From JBCBJX01 sp038522735 (lineage in GTDB: Bacteria > Pseudomonadota > Alphaproteobacteria > Caulobacterales > Parvularculaceae): a stretch of 47,503 nt of DNA. Shown here one piece after another: positions 27,194 through 33,973 of this stretch. The position numbers were made by a program, and so were the translations under genes. The notes under the pieces are model-generated. The model made no database searches. It was not told where the DNA came from and was given only the letters and a program-made list of their open reading frames with translations. Where the stretch lies: the NCBI GenBank assembly GCA_038522735.1, contig JBCBJX010000014.1, forward strand, positions 1 through 47,503, written 5' to 3'. Each line of letters starts with the position of its first letter. Within the stretch, counting starts at the first letter, position 1.

Positions 27194-28252
27194 ATGGCGC
27201 GCGGCGACGGACGGAACGCGGCCGAGGTCCGGGTGGCGATCATCGCCTATCCGGGGGCGAGCGCCTTTTCGGTCTACGGGCCCTTCGACGAATTCCGCGG
27301 CGCCGAACGCCTATGGCCTTACTATCAAGGCGATACGCGAACGGCGGGCCCGTTCCGACCGGACATCCTCACCGTCGATGACGAGCCCGCCCCGTCCTCC
27401 GGCGGCGCGACCATCACGCCGACCGCGGCGATCGCCGATCGCGCCGCCTACGACATCGTCCACATCCCCTCGCTCTTCTGCGATGCGCGCCTGAAGCAGG
27501 GCCGTCCGCGCGCCGCAGGCGACGGCCCGCGATTTCCCGAGGCGACGACGGCGTGGATCGCCGGGCAATGGGAGAAGGGGGCCGTCGTCTCCGCCATGTG
27601 CACGGGCGTGTTCGTGATGGCGGAGACGGGGCTCCTTGCGGGCCGGCCCGCCACCACCCACTGGGCCTTCGCCGACCTTCTGCAGGCGGAGAACCCCGAT
27701 ATCGAGGTGCGGCCGAACGAGCCCATGGTCGCGACGGGGCCGGGGGACCGCATCGTCACCGGCGGCGCGGCGGCCTATTCCTCGAACGTGACGCTCTATC
27801 TCATGAGCCGGTTCTCCAGCCCCGAAGCCGCGCACGACTACGCGCGCGCCACAGGCTTTTTCTGCAATACATCCTCGCCGAACCTCATCGCCCGGCACCT
27901 CGGCGCGACGGAGATCGCCGACGGCGCCGTCTCCGACGCCATCGCTTGGTTCGCCGACCATCTCGATGCGGAGCACCCGGTCGCCGCCGCCGCCGAACGC
28001 CTGCATCTCACCGAAAAGACCTTCGCCCGGCGCTTCCGGCAGGCGACGGGCCATGCGCCGCTGAAATACCTCCAGCGCATGCGGATCGAAACCGCCCGCG
28101 GGCTCTTGGAGAAAGGCCGCGCCCCTGTCGACGAAATCGCCGCCCGCGTCGGCTATCAGGACCCAGGCGCGTTCCGCCGCGTGTTCAAGCGCGAGACGGG
28201 GCTGTCGCCCGCGGAATACCGGCGGAGTTTCAAACTGCCGGCGGCGGGGTAG
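27194..28252 (+). CDS. GlxA-type transcriptional regulator (DJ-1/PfpI plus AraC HTH)
   Basis: A 352-residue regulator. The N-terminal two-thirds is a class I glutamine-amidotransferase-like DJ-1/PfpI domain (VAIIAYPGASAFSVYGPFDEF; nucleophile-elbow-like SAMCTGVFVMAETGLLAGRPATTHW, with a Cys at the elbow). The C-terminal 100 residues are an AraC/XylS double helix-turn-helix (AAERLHLTEKTFARRFRQATG and IAARVGYQDPGAFRRVFKRETG). I prefer ATG 27194, nine bases after GGGGGG; ATG 27185 is too close to that site. Members often sense amines or related metabolites. It is divergent from the methyltransferase gene. Confidence 0.9.
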   Translation: MARGDGRNAAEVRVAIIAYPGASAFSVYGPFDEFRGAERLWPYYQGDTRTAGPFRPDILTVDDEPAPSSGGATITPTAAIADRAAYDIVHIPSLFCDARLKQGRPRAAGDGPRFPEATTAWIAGQWEKGAVVSAMCTGVFVMAETGLLAGRPATTHWAFADLLQAENPDIEVRPNEPMVATGPGDRIVTGGAAAYSSNVTLYLMSRFSSPEAAHDYARATGFFCNTSSPNLIARHLGATEIADGAVSDAIAWFADHLDAEHPVAAAAERLHLTEKTFARRFRQATGHAPLKYLQRMRIETARGLLEKGRAPVDEIAARVGYQDPGAFRRVFKRETGLSPAEYRRSFKLPAAG

Positions 28253-28313
28253 GTGATGCTCTTCCGCTTACAGAGCAAAGCTCTTGCGTCGTCATGAGTT
28301 CAACACGCTGTTT

Positions 28314-28477
28314 CGACTCCCCGCGGCTTGGCCGCGGGGCCCATGGCGCTGCGTTCCCCCCAACGCCGGTCTCGACATCGTAGGCCCTCGGCGGTCAGTC
28401 CGATCTGGCGGAATCTTTCGATAGAGCTTGCGTGAAGCCGGGCGCCTTGGGCCCCGCGGCCAAGCCGCGGGGAGTCG
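28314..28477. repeat. Inverted pair of palindromic units (type F)
   Basis: Units at 28314-28349 and 28442-28477 are inverted copies agreeing at 35 of 36 positions. Each contains the 21-base palindrome made of CCCCGCGGC, TTG and GCCGCGGGG. They sit in the 256-bp gap between the convergent GlxA-type and beta-propeller genes; the 92 bases between units hold nothing I recognise. A hairpin in each unit, or a long stem joining both, could end transcription in both directions. Confidence 0.85.
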
Positions 28478-28508
28478 CCTGATGGTCCGGTTCTTCCGTC
28501 AACGGAGT

Positions 28509-29714
28509 TCAGTTGGCGTTCAGAACAGTTTCGCTCACCCGTCCCGCCGTCACATGCTTCGGTCCGCGCCCGACGGCGATGCGCGCCGTCTCCCGCCGCT
28601 CATCCGTGTCCACAATCGAGACGTCGTCGCTGCGGGTGTTGGCGAGGACGCAGCGACGGCCGTCTTCGAGGAAAACGGCCCAGCTGGGGGCGTTTCCCAC
28701 AGGGACGGTTTCGACGAGGCTGAGGTTCGCGGCGTCCACGATCCCGGCGTAGTCGGAGGCGCGGCCGGCGAAGCAGAGGGTTTGTTCGTCCGGCGAGAGG
28801 GCGAGGCCGTGATGGGGCGCCTCGAAATCCCAGTCGTCCGCCGTGACGCCGTCGGCGACGGGCAGTTCGAGGCGACGCTCCGCCCCCGTCTCAAGCTCAC
28901 GGGCGAGGACGAGGTGGGTGTTGGAAAGTTGGGCGTAGAGCATCCGCCCGTCCGCCGTCATCTGAAAAGGGCGTACGCCCCTGTCGAAGACGTGGGTCGC
29001 GAGGGGCTCGTAGGTCGCGGCGTCGAAGACTTTCACCGTATAGGCGTCGGGCTCCGCGCCGCGGGCGGCGAGGTCAAGCTGCATGTCGCCAAGGCTTGCA
29101 ACCCACACGGAGCGCCCGTCCGCCGAGACGTGCACGTCATGGGGCCAGCGGCCCGCCTGAAACGACCCCCCTTTCTTCCCGTCGCGCGTGCGGATCGCCT
29201 CGACAAGGTCGCCGCCGCGGATGACCGCGGAGACGTAGAGCGTCTCCCCGTCCGGGGAGATCGTCATGTGGTCGGCGCGGACCCCCGCGACCGGCGTGCG
29301 CCAGAGGATCGCCCCGGTCGCGATGTCGAGCGCGACGACGTCGGCGAGGAAGCCGCGGGAGACGAAGAGAACCGTCCCGTCCCGGGAGAGATCCGTGTCC
29401 TGTGCGTAGTTGAGCCCGCCGCGCCCCTCGACGATCGGCTGGGCGAGAAACTGGATAGGATCGCGAAAGACCGAGACGCGCTGCCCATCGGGAATGACGT
29501 TCAGCTCCCGGAGGACGGCGCCGCGCTCCACGTCGACGAGGCTCACGGTCCCGCCGACGGCGTTCGCGACGACCGCGATCTCCCGCGTCGGACCCGCCGG
29601 CGCGGCGGAGGAGGGGCGGGGGCCCGCGCCGTACGTCGCTTCGCGCAAGGCGAGCGCGCCGCCGAGCGCAGCTGCGAAAACCAACGCTGCGAGCAGGATG
29701 CGGCCGATGGTCAT
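28509..29714 (-). CDS. Exported YncE-like beta-propeller protein
   Basis: A 401-residue protein with an N-terminal signal peptide or anchor (IGRILLAALVFAAALGGALAL). About seven repeated blades follow, each with a variant of V-D/W-D...G-x-L-x-V motifs: NAVGGTVSLVDVERGAVL, ALDIATGAILWRTPVAG, ISPDGETLYVSA, VSADGRSVWVAS, ALSPDEQTLCFAG, ANTRSDDVSIVD. This is the YVTN/YncE beta-propeller layout of periplasmic or surface proteins, with no catalytic residues visible. It follows the GFA gene on the minus strand after a 30-bp gap and may be cotranscribed. The ligand is unknown. Confidence 0.85.
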   Translation of the reverse strand: MTIGRILLAALVFAAALGGALALREATYGAGPRPSSAAPAGPTREIAVVANAVGGTVSLVDVERGAVLRELNVIPDGQRVSVFRDPIQFLAQPIVEGRGGLNYAQDTDLSRDGTVLFVSRGFLADVVALDIATGAILWRTPVAGVRADHMTISPDGETLYVSAVIRGGDLVEAIRTRDGKKGGSFQAGRWPHDVHVSADGRSVWVASLGDMQLDLAARGAEPDAYTVKVFDAATYEPLATHVFDRGVRPFQMTADGRMLYAQLSNTHLVLARELETGAERRLELPVADGVTADDWDFEAPHHGLALSPDEQTLCFAGRASDYAGIVDAANLSLVETVPVGNAPSWAVFLEDGRRCVLANTRSDDVSIVDTDERRETARIAVGRGPKHVTAGRVSETVLNAN

Positions 29715-29744
29715 ATCGCTCAGATCCTCACGAGTTTTCCGTCC

Positions 29745-30155
29745 TCAATCGGAACCAGCCGGCGGCCGTTCCTCAAAGCGCGGGACACCGTCGGGCATCA
29801 CTTCCCACGCCGCTTTCGAGCCGACGAAAATGTGCCGTCCGATCTCGATATCGGGGTCGCCGTTCACGCACCCGAGCGTCACGCCATGAACGGTCCCGCC
29901 GAACGTGCCGCAGAGTGTCGAGCCGCATACTGAGCAAAACTGGAGCCCGAAGCCGTGGCCGCCGACATAGGACGCCAAAAGCTCTTCGCCCGAAAGCCAT
30001 ACGAATTCCTCAGGCTTCACCAGGGCGTATGCGGAGGCCTGACTGCTGAACGCCTTGCGGCAGCGCGAGCAATGGCAGGAGACGGCGTCGCGAAGCTTGC
30101 CTGATACAGCGTATGTAACGGATCCGCAGAAGCATTCGCCGGTGATCGGCACCAC
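29745..30155 (-). CDS. GFA-family (glutathione-dependent formaldehyde-activating-like) zinc protein
   Basis: A small protein of about 136 residues with the GFA cysteine pattern: CFCGSVTY, CHCSRCRKAF and CSVCGSTLCG, which binds two zinc ions in characterised members. The family includes glutathione-dependent formaldehyde activators and S-thiol adduct enzymes, and many members of unknown substrate. No ATG fits; two tandem GTG codons at 30155 and 30152 follow AGAGGAG, and I take the first. An upstream GTG at 30170 precedes that site and would overlap the MBL stop, so it is less likely. Confidence 0.85.
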   Translation of the reverse strand: MVPITGECFCGSVTYAVSGKLRDAVSCHCSRCRKAFSSQASAYALVKPEEFVWLSGEELLASYVGGHGFGLQFCSVCGSTLCGTFGGTVHGVTLGCVNGDPDIEIGRHIFVGSKAAWEVMPDGVPRFEERPPAGSD

Positions 30156-30166
30156 CCTCGCTCCTC

Positions 30167-30838
30167 TCACCCCCGCCCCAGAACCGCGTCGGCGACGTAG
30201 GGGTTGCTTCGGCGTTCCGCGCCGAAGGTCGACATCGGGCCGTGGCCGGGGATGAAGCGCATGTCGTCGCCGAGGGGCCAGAGCTTCTCAACGATGGAAT
30301 TGATGAGGGTCTGCTGATCGCCGCGGGGGAAGTCCGTGCGGCCGACGGAGCCCTGGAAGATGACGTCGCCGACGAAGGCGAGCTTCACGCCCTCATGGTA
30401 GATGACGACGTGGCCCGGCGTGTGGCCCGGCGTATAGGCGACGCCGAATTCGATTCCGTCGAGCTCCAGCGTGTCGCCGTCTTCGAGCCAGCGGTCGGGG
30501 AGGACGTTCTCCGCCCCCGGAATGCCGTACTTCCTGCCGGACTCCTCGATGAGTTCGAGCCAGAAGATCTCTTCTTTCTGCGGACCTTCGATGATCGCGC
30601 CCGTGCGGCGTTTGATCTCCGCGGCGGCCCCCGCGTGGTCCATGTGGCCGTGGGTGAGCCAGATCTTCTCGATGCGCGCGTCGATCGCGTCGGCCGCGGC
30701 CATCAGCTTGTCCGGCTCGCCGCCCGGATCGACGATCGCCGCCGCGCCCGAGGGCGCGCGGATGATGGATGAGTTCTGCTGGAAGGCCGTGACGGGCACG
30801 ACCTGCACCTTGAAGGGCGGTTCTTGCGGCTGGGTCAT
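30167..30838 (-). CDS. MBL-fold metallo-hydrolase (glyoxalase II-like)
   Basis: A 223-residue cytosolic hydrolase of the metallo-beta-lactamase fold. The metal-binding signature is THGHMDHAG (about residue 62-70), then YTPGHTPGHVVIYHEG and FVGDVIFQGSVGRTDFPRGD, and a final FIPGHGPMSTFGAER with the last histidine. The segment spacing matches the YcbL/GloB-like group that cleaves glutathione or related thioesters. The neighbouring GFA gene, also linked in its family to glutathione adducts, makes a shared thiol-detoxification role attractive but unproven. It lies 11 bp upstream of the GFA start on the same strand. Confidence 0.92.
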   Translation of the reverse strand: MTQPQEPPFKVQVVPVTAFQQNSSIIRAPSGAAAIVDPGGEPDKLMAAADAIDARIEKIWLTHGHMDHAGAAAEIKRRTGAIIEGPQKEEIFWLELIEESGRKYGIPGAENVLPDRWLEDGDTLELDGIEFGVAYTPGHTPGHVVIYHEGVKLAFVGDVIFQGSVGRTDFPRGDQQTLINSIVEKLWPLGDDMRFIPGHGPMSTFGAERRSNPYVADAVLGRG

Positions 30839-30881
30839 GGCGCGAGCCTAACGGGGCCCGCCCGTCGCCGAAAGCGGCTCC

Positions 30882-31163
30882 TTAGCGCAGGCGGGCGTTC
30901 GCGAAATCCGCCGCTTCGCCGAGGTTCCGCAGGCGCTGGCGATCCACCTCGCCGCCGAAGCGGTTGGCGATCAGGAACGCAGCGGCGGCGGTCACCCATT
31001 CCAGCGTGAACGTGCGGTCGGCGAGCAGCACGACGTCGCCGAACTGGGCCGAGACGGTGAGAGCCCGGTCCGCGACCCATTCCTTGACGGCGAAATAGGT
31101 CCCGACCGGCGCGGCGAGGGAGGATGAAATCTCTCCGGCCCGCGCTTTGAGCGTATTGATCAT
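30882..31163 (-). CDS. Small protein of unknown function (93 aa)
   Basis: I do not recognise this protein. It has 93 residues, a mildly hydrophobic middle (WVTAAAAFLIANRFGG) and no clear signal peptide, cysteine cluster or catalytic motif. AGGGG lies upstream of ATG 31163, but a first ATG four bases before it begins a two-codon frame whose TGA overlaps the gene start (ATGTCATGA), which may modulate translation. A CtrA-like site lies 41-56 bp upstream. Codon use matches the neighbours, and it lies between the MBL hydrolase and the aspartic protease on the same strand. The reading frame is credible from start site and codon pattern, not from homology. Confidence 0.6.
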   Translation of the reverse strand: MINTLKARAGEISSSLAAPVGTYFAVKEWVADRALTVSAQFGDVVLLADRTFTLEWVTAAAAFLIANRFGGEVDRQRLRNLGEAADFANARLR

Positions 31164-31203
31164 GACATGTCCCCTCGCTGAGACGGGACAGCCCGACGCC
31201 CCG

Positions 31204-31219
31204 TTTACGCTTTGTTAAC
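31204..31219. promoter_or_regulatory. CtrA-like binding site
   Basis: TTTA, seven bases, TTAAC: one mismatch from TTAA-N7-TTAAC. It lies 41-56 bp before the start of the 93-aa unknown gene, a position compatible with promoter control. Confidence 0.35.
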
Positions 31220-31258
31220 TAGCCTGAAACGGGGCGGACGTCACGGGGCGCGCTTGCG

Positions 31259-31852
31259 TCAGTCGGCGAGAATCAGCGTGTCGCGGCTGACGGAATAGCG
31301 CTCCAGCCGGTTGAGGAAGCTCATGCCGAGGAGCGACTGGTCGAGCCCGTCCCGGTGGACGGTCGCGGCGATATTGCGGGCGGCGATGTCGCCGATGCGG
31401 ATCTCCTCAAGCCGGACCGGCGCGACAAGGGTCGTCCCGTTCGCGGTCATCACCTGCAAGGAATAATTGAGGCGCGAGACCTCGATCCCCATCCGACGCG
31501 CGTCGGCGGCGGAGAGGGCGACGCTGCTCGCCCCCGTATCGACGAGGAAATTGACCCGGGCTTCGCCCCTCGCGGAGCGCACCTCGGCGTCGACGAGGAA
31601 CTGCCCGTTGGCGGACCGGCGGATCTCATAGGCTCCGCTTTCGGTCGCTCGCGCCGCGCTCGGGCGCAGCTCCGCTGCGATATCGTCCCGCACCACATAG
31701 GCGGTAAGGAGGACGAGGACGACAAGCCCCCAGATCCCGGCGTTCCTGAGATTCTCTCGGGCGAGGATGTCGCGGCGGAAGAAGACCCCGCCGGCGACGG
31801 CGCCGAGCAGGATCACGAGGTAAATGAGGCGAGCGGTGTCGTCTCCGGTCAT
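31259..31852 (-). CDS. TIGR02281-type clan AA aspartic protease, membrane-anchored
   Basis: A 197-residue protein with two N-terminal hydrophobic segments (about 8-24 and 37-54), then a retropepsin-like domain. The catalytic motif is NFLVDTGASSVALS (about 103-116), followed by ANGTTLVAP and a C-terminal SLLGMSFLNRLERYSV. Bacterial members of this family are single-Asp-motif, retroviral-type proteases that probably dimerise; substrates are unknown. I use ATG 31852, the first start that leads to the membrane segments; the frame continues upstream only through repeat sequence. The ribosome-binding site is weak. Confidence 0.87.
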   Translation of the reverse strand: MTGDDTARLIYLVILLGAVAGGVFFRRDILARENLRNAGIWGLVVLVLLTAYVVRDDIAAELRPSAARATESGAYEIRRSANGQFLVDAEVRSARGEARVNFLVDTGASSVALSAADARRMGIEVSRLNYSLQVMTANGTTLVAPVRLEEIRIGDIAARNIAATVHRDGLDQSLLGMSFLNRLERYSVSRDTLILAD

Positions 31853-31902
31853 CGCGTGAAGATCGGGGCGCGGGCGCGCGGCTGCAAGCGTCGGCGAATG
31901 CG

Positions 31903-32058
31903 GCCGTCCTTCGCGACGCGGCTCTTCACCCTGAGGAGCCGCCGCAAGGCGGCGTCTCGAAGGGCGGCCGCTCCTCAGGACGAAGTTCAGTTTCAGGATA
32001 GGAACAGTACAGTCTTCGTCCTGAGGAGCCCGCGCAGCGGGCGTCGCGAAGGACGGCG
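31903..32058. repeat. Cluster of palindromic intergenic units (type B family)
   Basis: At least three partial or full units related to those at 7681-7792. They include CCTGAGGAGCC with the stem GCCGC-AA-GGCGGC and a CTCGAAGG flank at about 31929-31964, a CTCCTCAGGACGAAG half at 31971-31985, and CTTCGTCCTGAGGAGC with the stem CCCGC-GCA-GCGGG and GTCGCGAAGGAC at 32014-32055. It fills the gap between carA and the aspartic protease gene. Confidence 0.8.
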
Positions 32059-32067
32059 CAACAGCGC

Positions 32068-33255
32068 TTAACCCGCGACCGTTTTCGCGAAGCGGTCGAA
32101 GACGCCGAATGAGTCCTGCGGACCGGGAGAGGCCTCCGGGTGGTGCTGGACTGAGAAGGCGGGTGCGTCTTTCAGACGGACGCCGCAATTGGTGCCGTCG
32201 AAGAGGGAGACGTGGGTCTCCTCGACGTTCGCCGGCAGGCTCTCGCGATCGACGCAGAAGCCGTGGTTCATGGAGACGATCTCCACTTTGCCGGTCGCAA
32301 GGTCCTTCACCGGGTGGTTCGCGCCGTGGTGGCCCTGCGCCATCTTCACCGTCTTCGCGCCGACGGCGAGGGCGAGGAGCTGGTGGCCGAGGCAGATGCC
32401 GAAGAGGGGAACCTCCCGCTCGATCAGCGCCCGGATGACCGGCGCCGCGTATTCGGCCGTCGCCGCCGGATCGCCCGGGCCGTTGGCGAGAACGACGCCG
32501 GAGACGCCGCCTTCGAGGATGTCGTCGACGCCCGCCGTCGCCGGGACGACCCGCGCCTCGAGCCCGGCCGCCGCGAGCCGGCGGAGAATGTTCTTCTTCA
32601 CGCCGAAATCGATGACGGCGACGCGGCCGACAGGCGCGGACAGCTCCTCATATCCGCCGTCGCTGGCCCAGCCCGCCTGGCTGTTCGAGAAGGACGCGGT
32701 CGCCGTCACGGCCTTCGCAAGGTCGGCCCCGGCGATCCCGGGCCAGACGCGCGCCTTTTCAACGAGCGCGTCGCGATCAATCGTGCGGTGCGGCTCATGG
32801 ACGACGACGCCGGACTGCATGCCGTGTTCGCGGATGTGCGCGGTGAGGGCGCGGGTGTCGACCCCCGAGAGCCCGACGATCCCCCGCCGCCGCAGCCACG
32901 CCCCGAGATCGAGCCGGGCGCGATAGTTCGACGGCGTGGTGACGCCCGCCCGCATGATCGCGCCGCGCGCGGCGGTCGCCGCGGGAAGCGACGCGTTTTC
33001 AACGTCCTCGTCATTGGTTCCCACATTGCCGATATGCGGAAAAGTGAAGGCGACGATCTGCTCGGCGTAGGAGGGGTCGGTCAAGATCTCCTGATAGCCG
33101 GTGATCGCGGTGTTGAAGCAGACCTCGCCGACGGCCTCCCCCGTCGCGCCGAGCCCTGTTCCTTCAAAGACAGAGCCGTCGGCGAGGACGAGCGCGCCCG
33201 TCGGGCGGTCGGTTGCTTGGGGCGCGAAACCGCGCGAGGCTTGACTGAGACGCAT
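32068..33255 (-). CDS. carA: Carbamoyl-phosphate synthase small subunit
   Basis: A 395-residue glutaminase subunit that feeds ammonia to CarB. The N-terminal CPSase domain starts at ALVLADGSVFEGTGLG, with CFNTAITGYQEILTDPSYAEQ-like sequence (about 46-66). The C-terminal class I amidotransferase has nucleophile Cys288 in GICLGHQ, with His372 and Glu374 in HHPEA. I use ATG 33255, which gives a normal length; the frame extends 34 codons upstream without homology-like sequence. It is divergent from yqeY (195-bp gap). carB is on the same strand about 11 kb away. Confidence 0.97.
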   Translation of the reverse strand: MRLSQASRGFAPQATDRPTGALVLADGSVFEGTGLGATGEAVGEVCFNTAITGYQEILTDPSYAEQIVAFTFPHIGNVGTNDEDVENASLPAATAARGAIMRAGVTTPSNYRARLDLGAWLRRRGIVGLSGVDTRALTAHIREHGMQSGVVVHEPHRTIDRDALVEKARVWPGIAGADLAKAVTATASFSNSQAGWASDGGYEELSAPVGRVAVIDFGVKKNILRRLAAAGLEARVVPATAGVDDILEGGVSGVVLANGPGDPAATAEYAAPVIRALIEREVPLFGICLGHQLLALAVGAKTVKMAQGHHGANHPVKDLATGKVEIVSMNHGFCVDRESLPANVEETHVSLFDGTNCGVRLKDAPAFSVQHHPEASPGPQDSFGVFDRFAKTVAG

Positions 33256-33450
33256 GCCTTCGTATCTCTCTTTATCGCGAACAACACTGTTTGCGCGTTT
33301 CGGCGAGATAGCCGCCGACCCCCGCGCAAATTGTCCGGAAGCTAGAGTCAACCGCACCCGCGGGTCAACAGCGAATTAGGGCGACGTTCTCGTTACAGAT
33401 TATTCGAACGCCTCGCGCGCCGTCGGCGGCGAGGCTCAGGGAGTTTACCC

Positions 33451-33906
33451 ATGCTGCGCGATCGGCTAACCGCCGCTTTGAAAGACGCGATGAAATCTAA
33501 GGACAAGGTGCGCCTGTCGACGCTGCGCCTCATCCTCGCCGCGGTGAAAGAGCGCGACATCGAAGCCCACGCGCAGGACCGCTGCGACGGCGCGAGCGAG
33601 GAGGAGATCCTCGCCGTTCTTTCCAAGATGGTGAAACAGCGCGAGGAGAGCGCGAAGACCTATGAGGATGCGGGCCGCGTCGCCATGGCGGAAACGGAGC
33701 GCGCCGAGATCGAGGTCGTCCGCGAGTTCATGCCTCGCCAGCTCACCGACGCGGAGATCGCGACTGCCGTCGATTCGGTGGTGAAAGAGGTTGAGGCGAC
33801 GAACCTGAAAGACATGGGCAAGTGCATGTCGGCCCTCAAATCGAAATACGCCGGCGAAATGGACTTCGGCCGCGCCGGCGCGATGGTGAAGAAAACCCTC
33901 GGCTGA
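33451..33906 (+). CDS. GatB/YqeY-domain protein
   Basis: A 151-residue protein of the YqeY family, whose C-terminal half resembles the tRNA-contacting tail domain of GatB. It shows LRDRLTAALKDAMKSKD and VRLSTLRLILAAVKERDIEA, then VKQREESAKTYEDAGR, and ends MDFGRAGAMVKKTL. Its role is unproven; a link to tRNA or translation is inferred from GatB. AGGGAG precedes ATG 33451. It lies before dnaG and rpoD in the order carA (divergent), yqeY, dnaG, rpoD that is common in alphaproteobacteria. Confidence 0.94.
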   Translation: MLRDRLTAALKDAMKSKDKVRLSTLRLILAAVKERDIEAHAQDRCDGASEEEILAVLSKMVKQREESAKTYEDAGRVAMAETERAEIEVVREFMPRQLTDAEIATAVDSVVKEVEATNLKDMGKCMSALKSKYAGEMDFGRAGAMVKKTLG

Positions 33907-33973
33907 GGGCGAAACGATCGTTGAAAAATCGGGGCTTGATCGGCGTGCGCGCGTCGCCGCATCCTCCGCCGTC

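Noticed and set aside
33256..33450. Riboswitch or attenuator in the carA / yqeY gap
   Set aside because: No recognisable aptamer or leader peptide; it probably holds two divergent promoters that I could not fix to exact positions.
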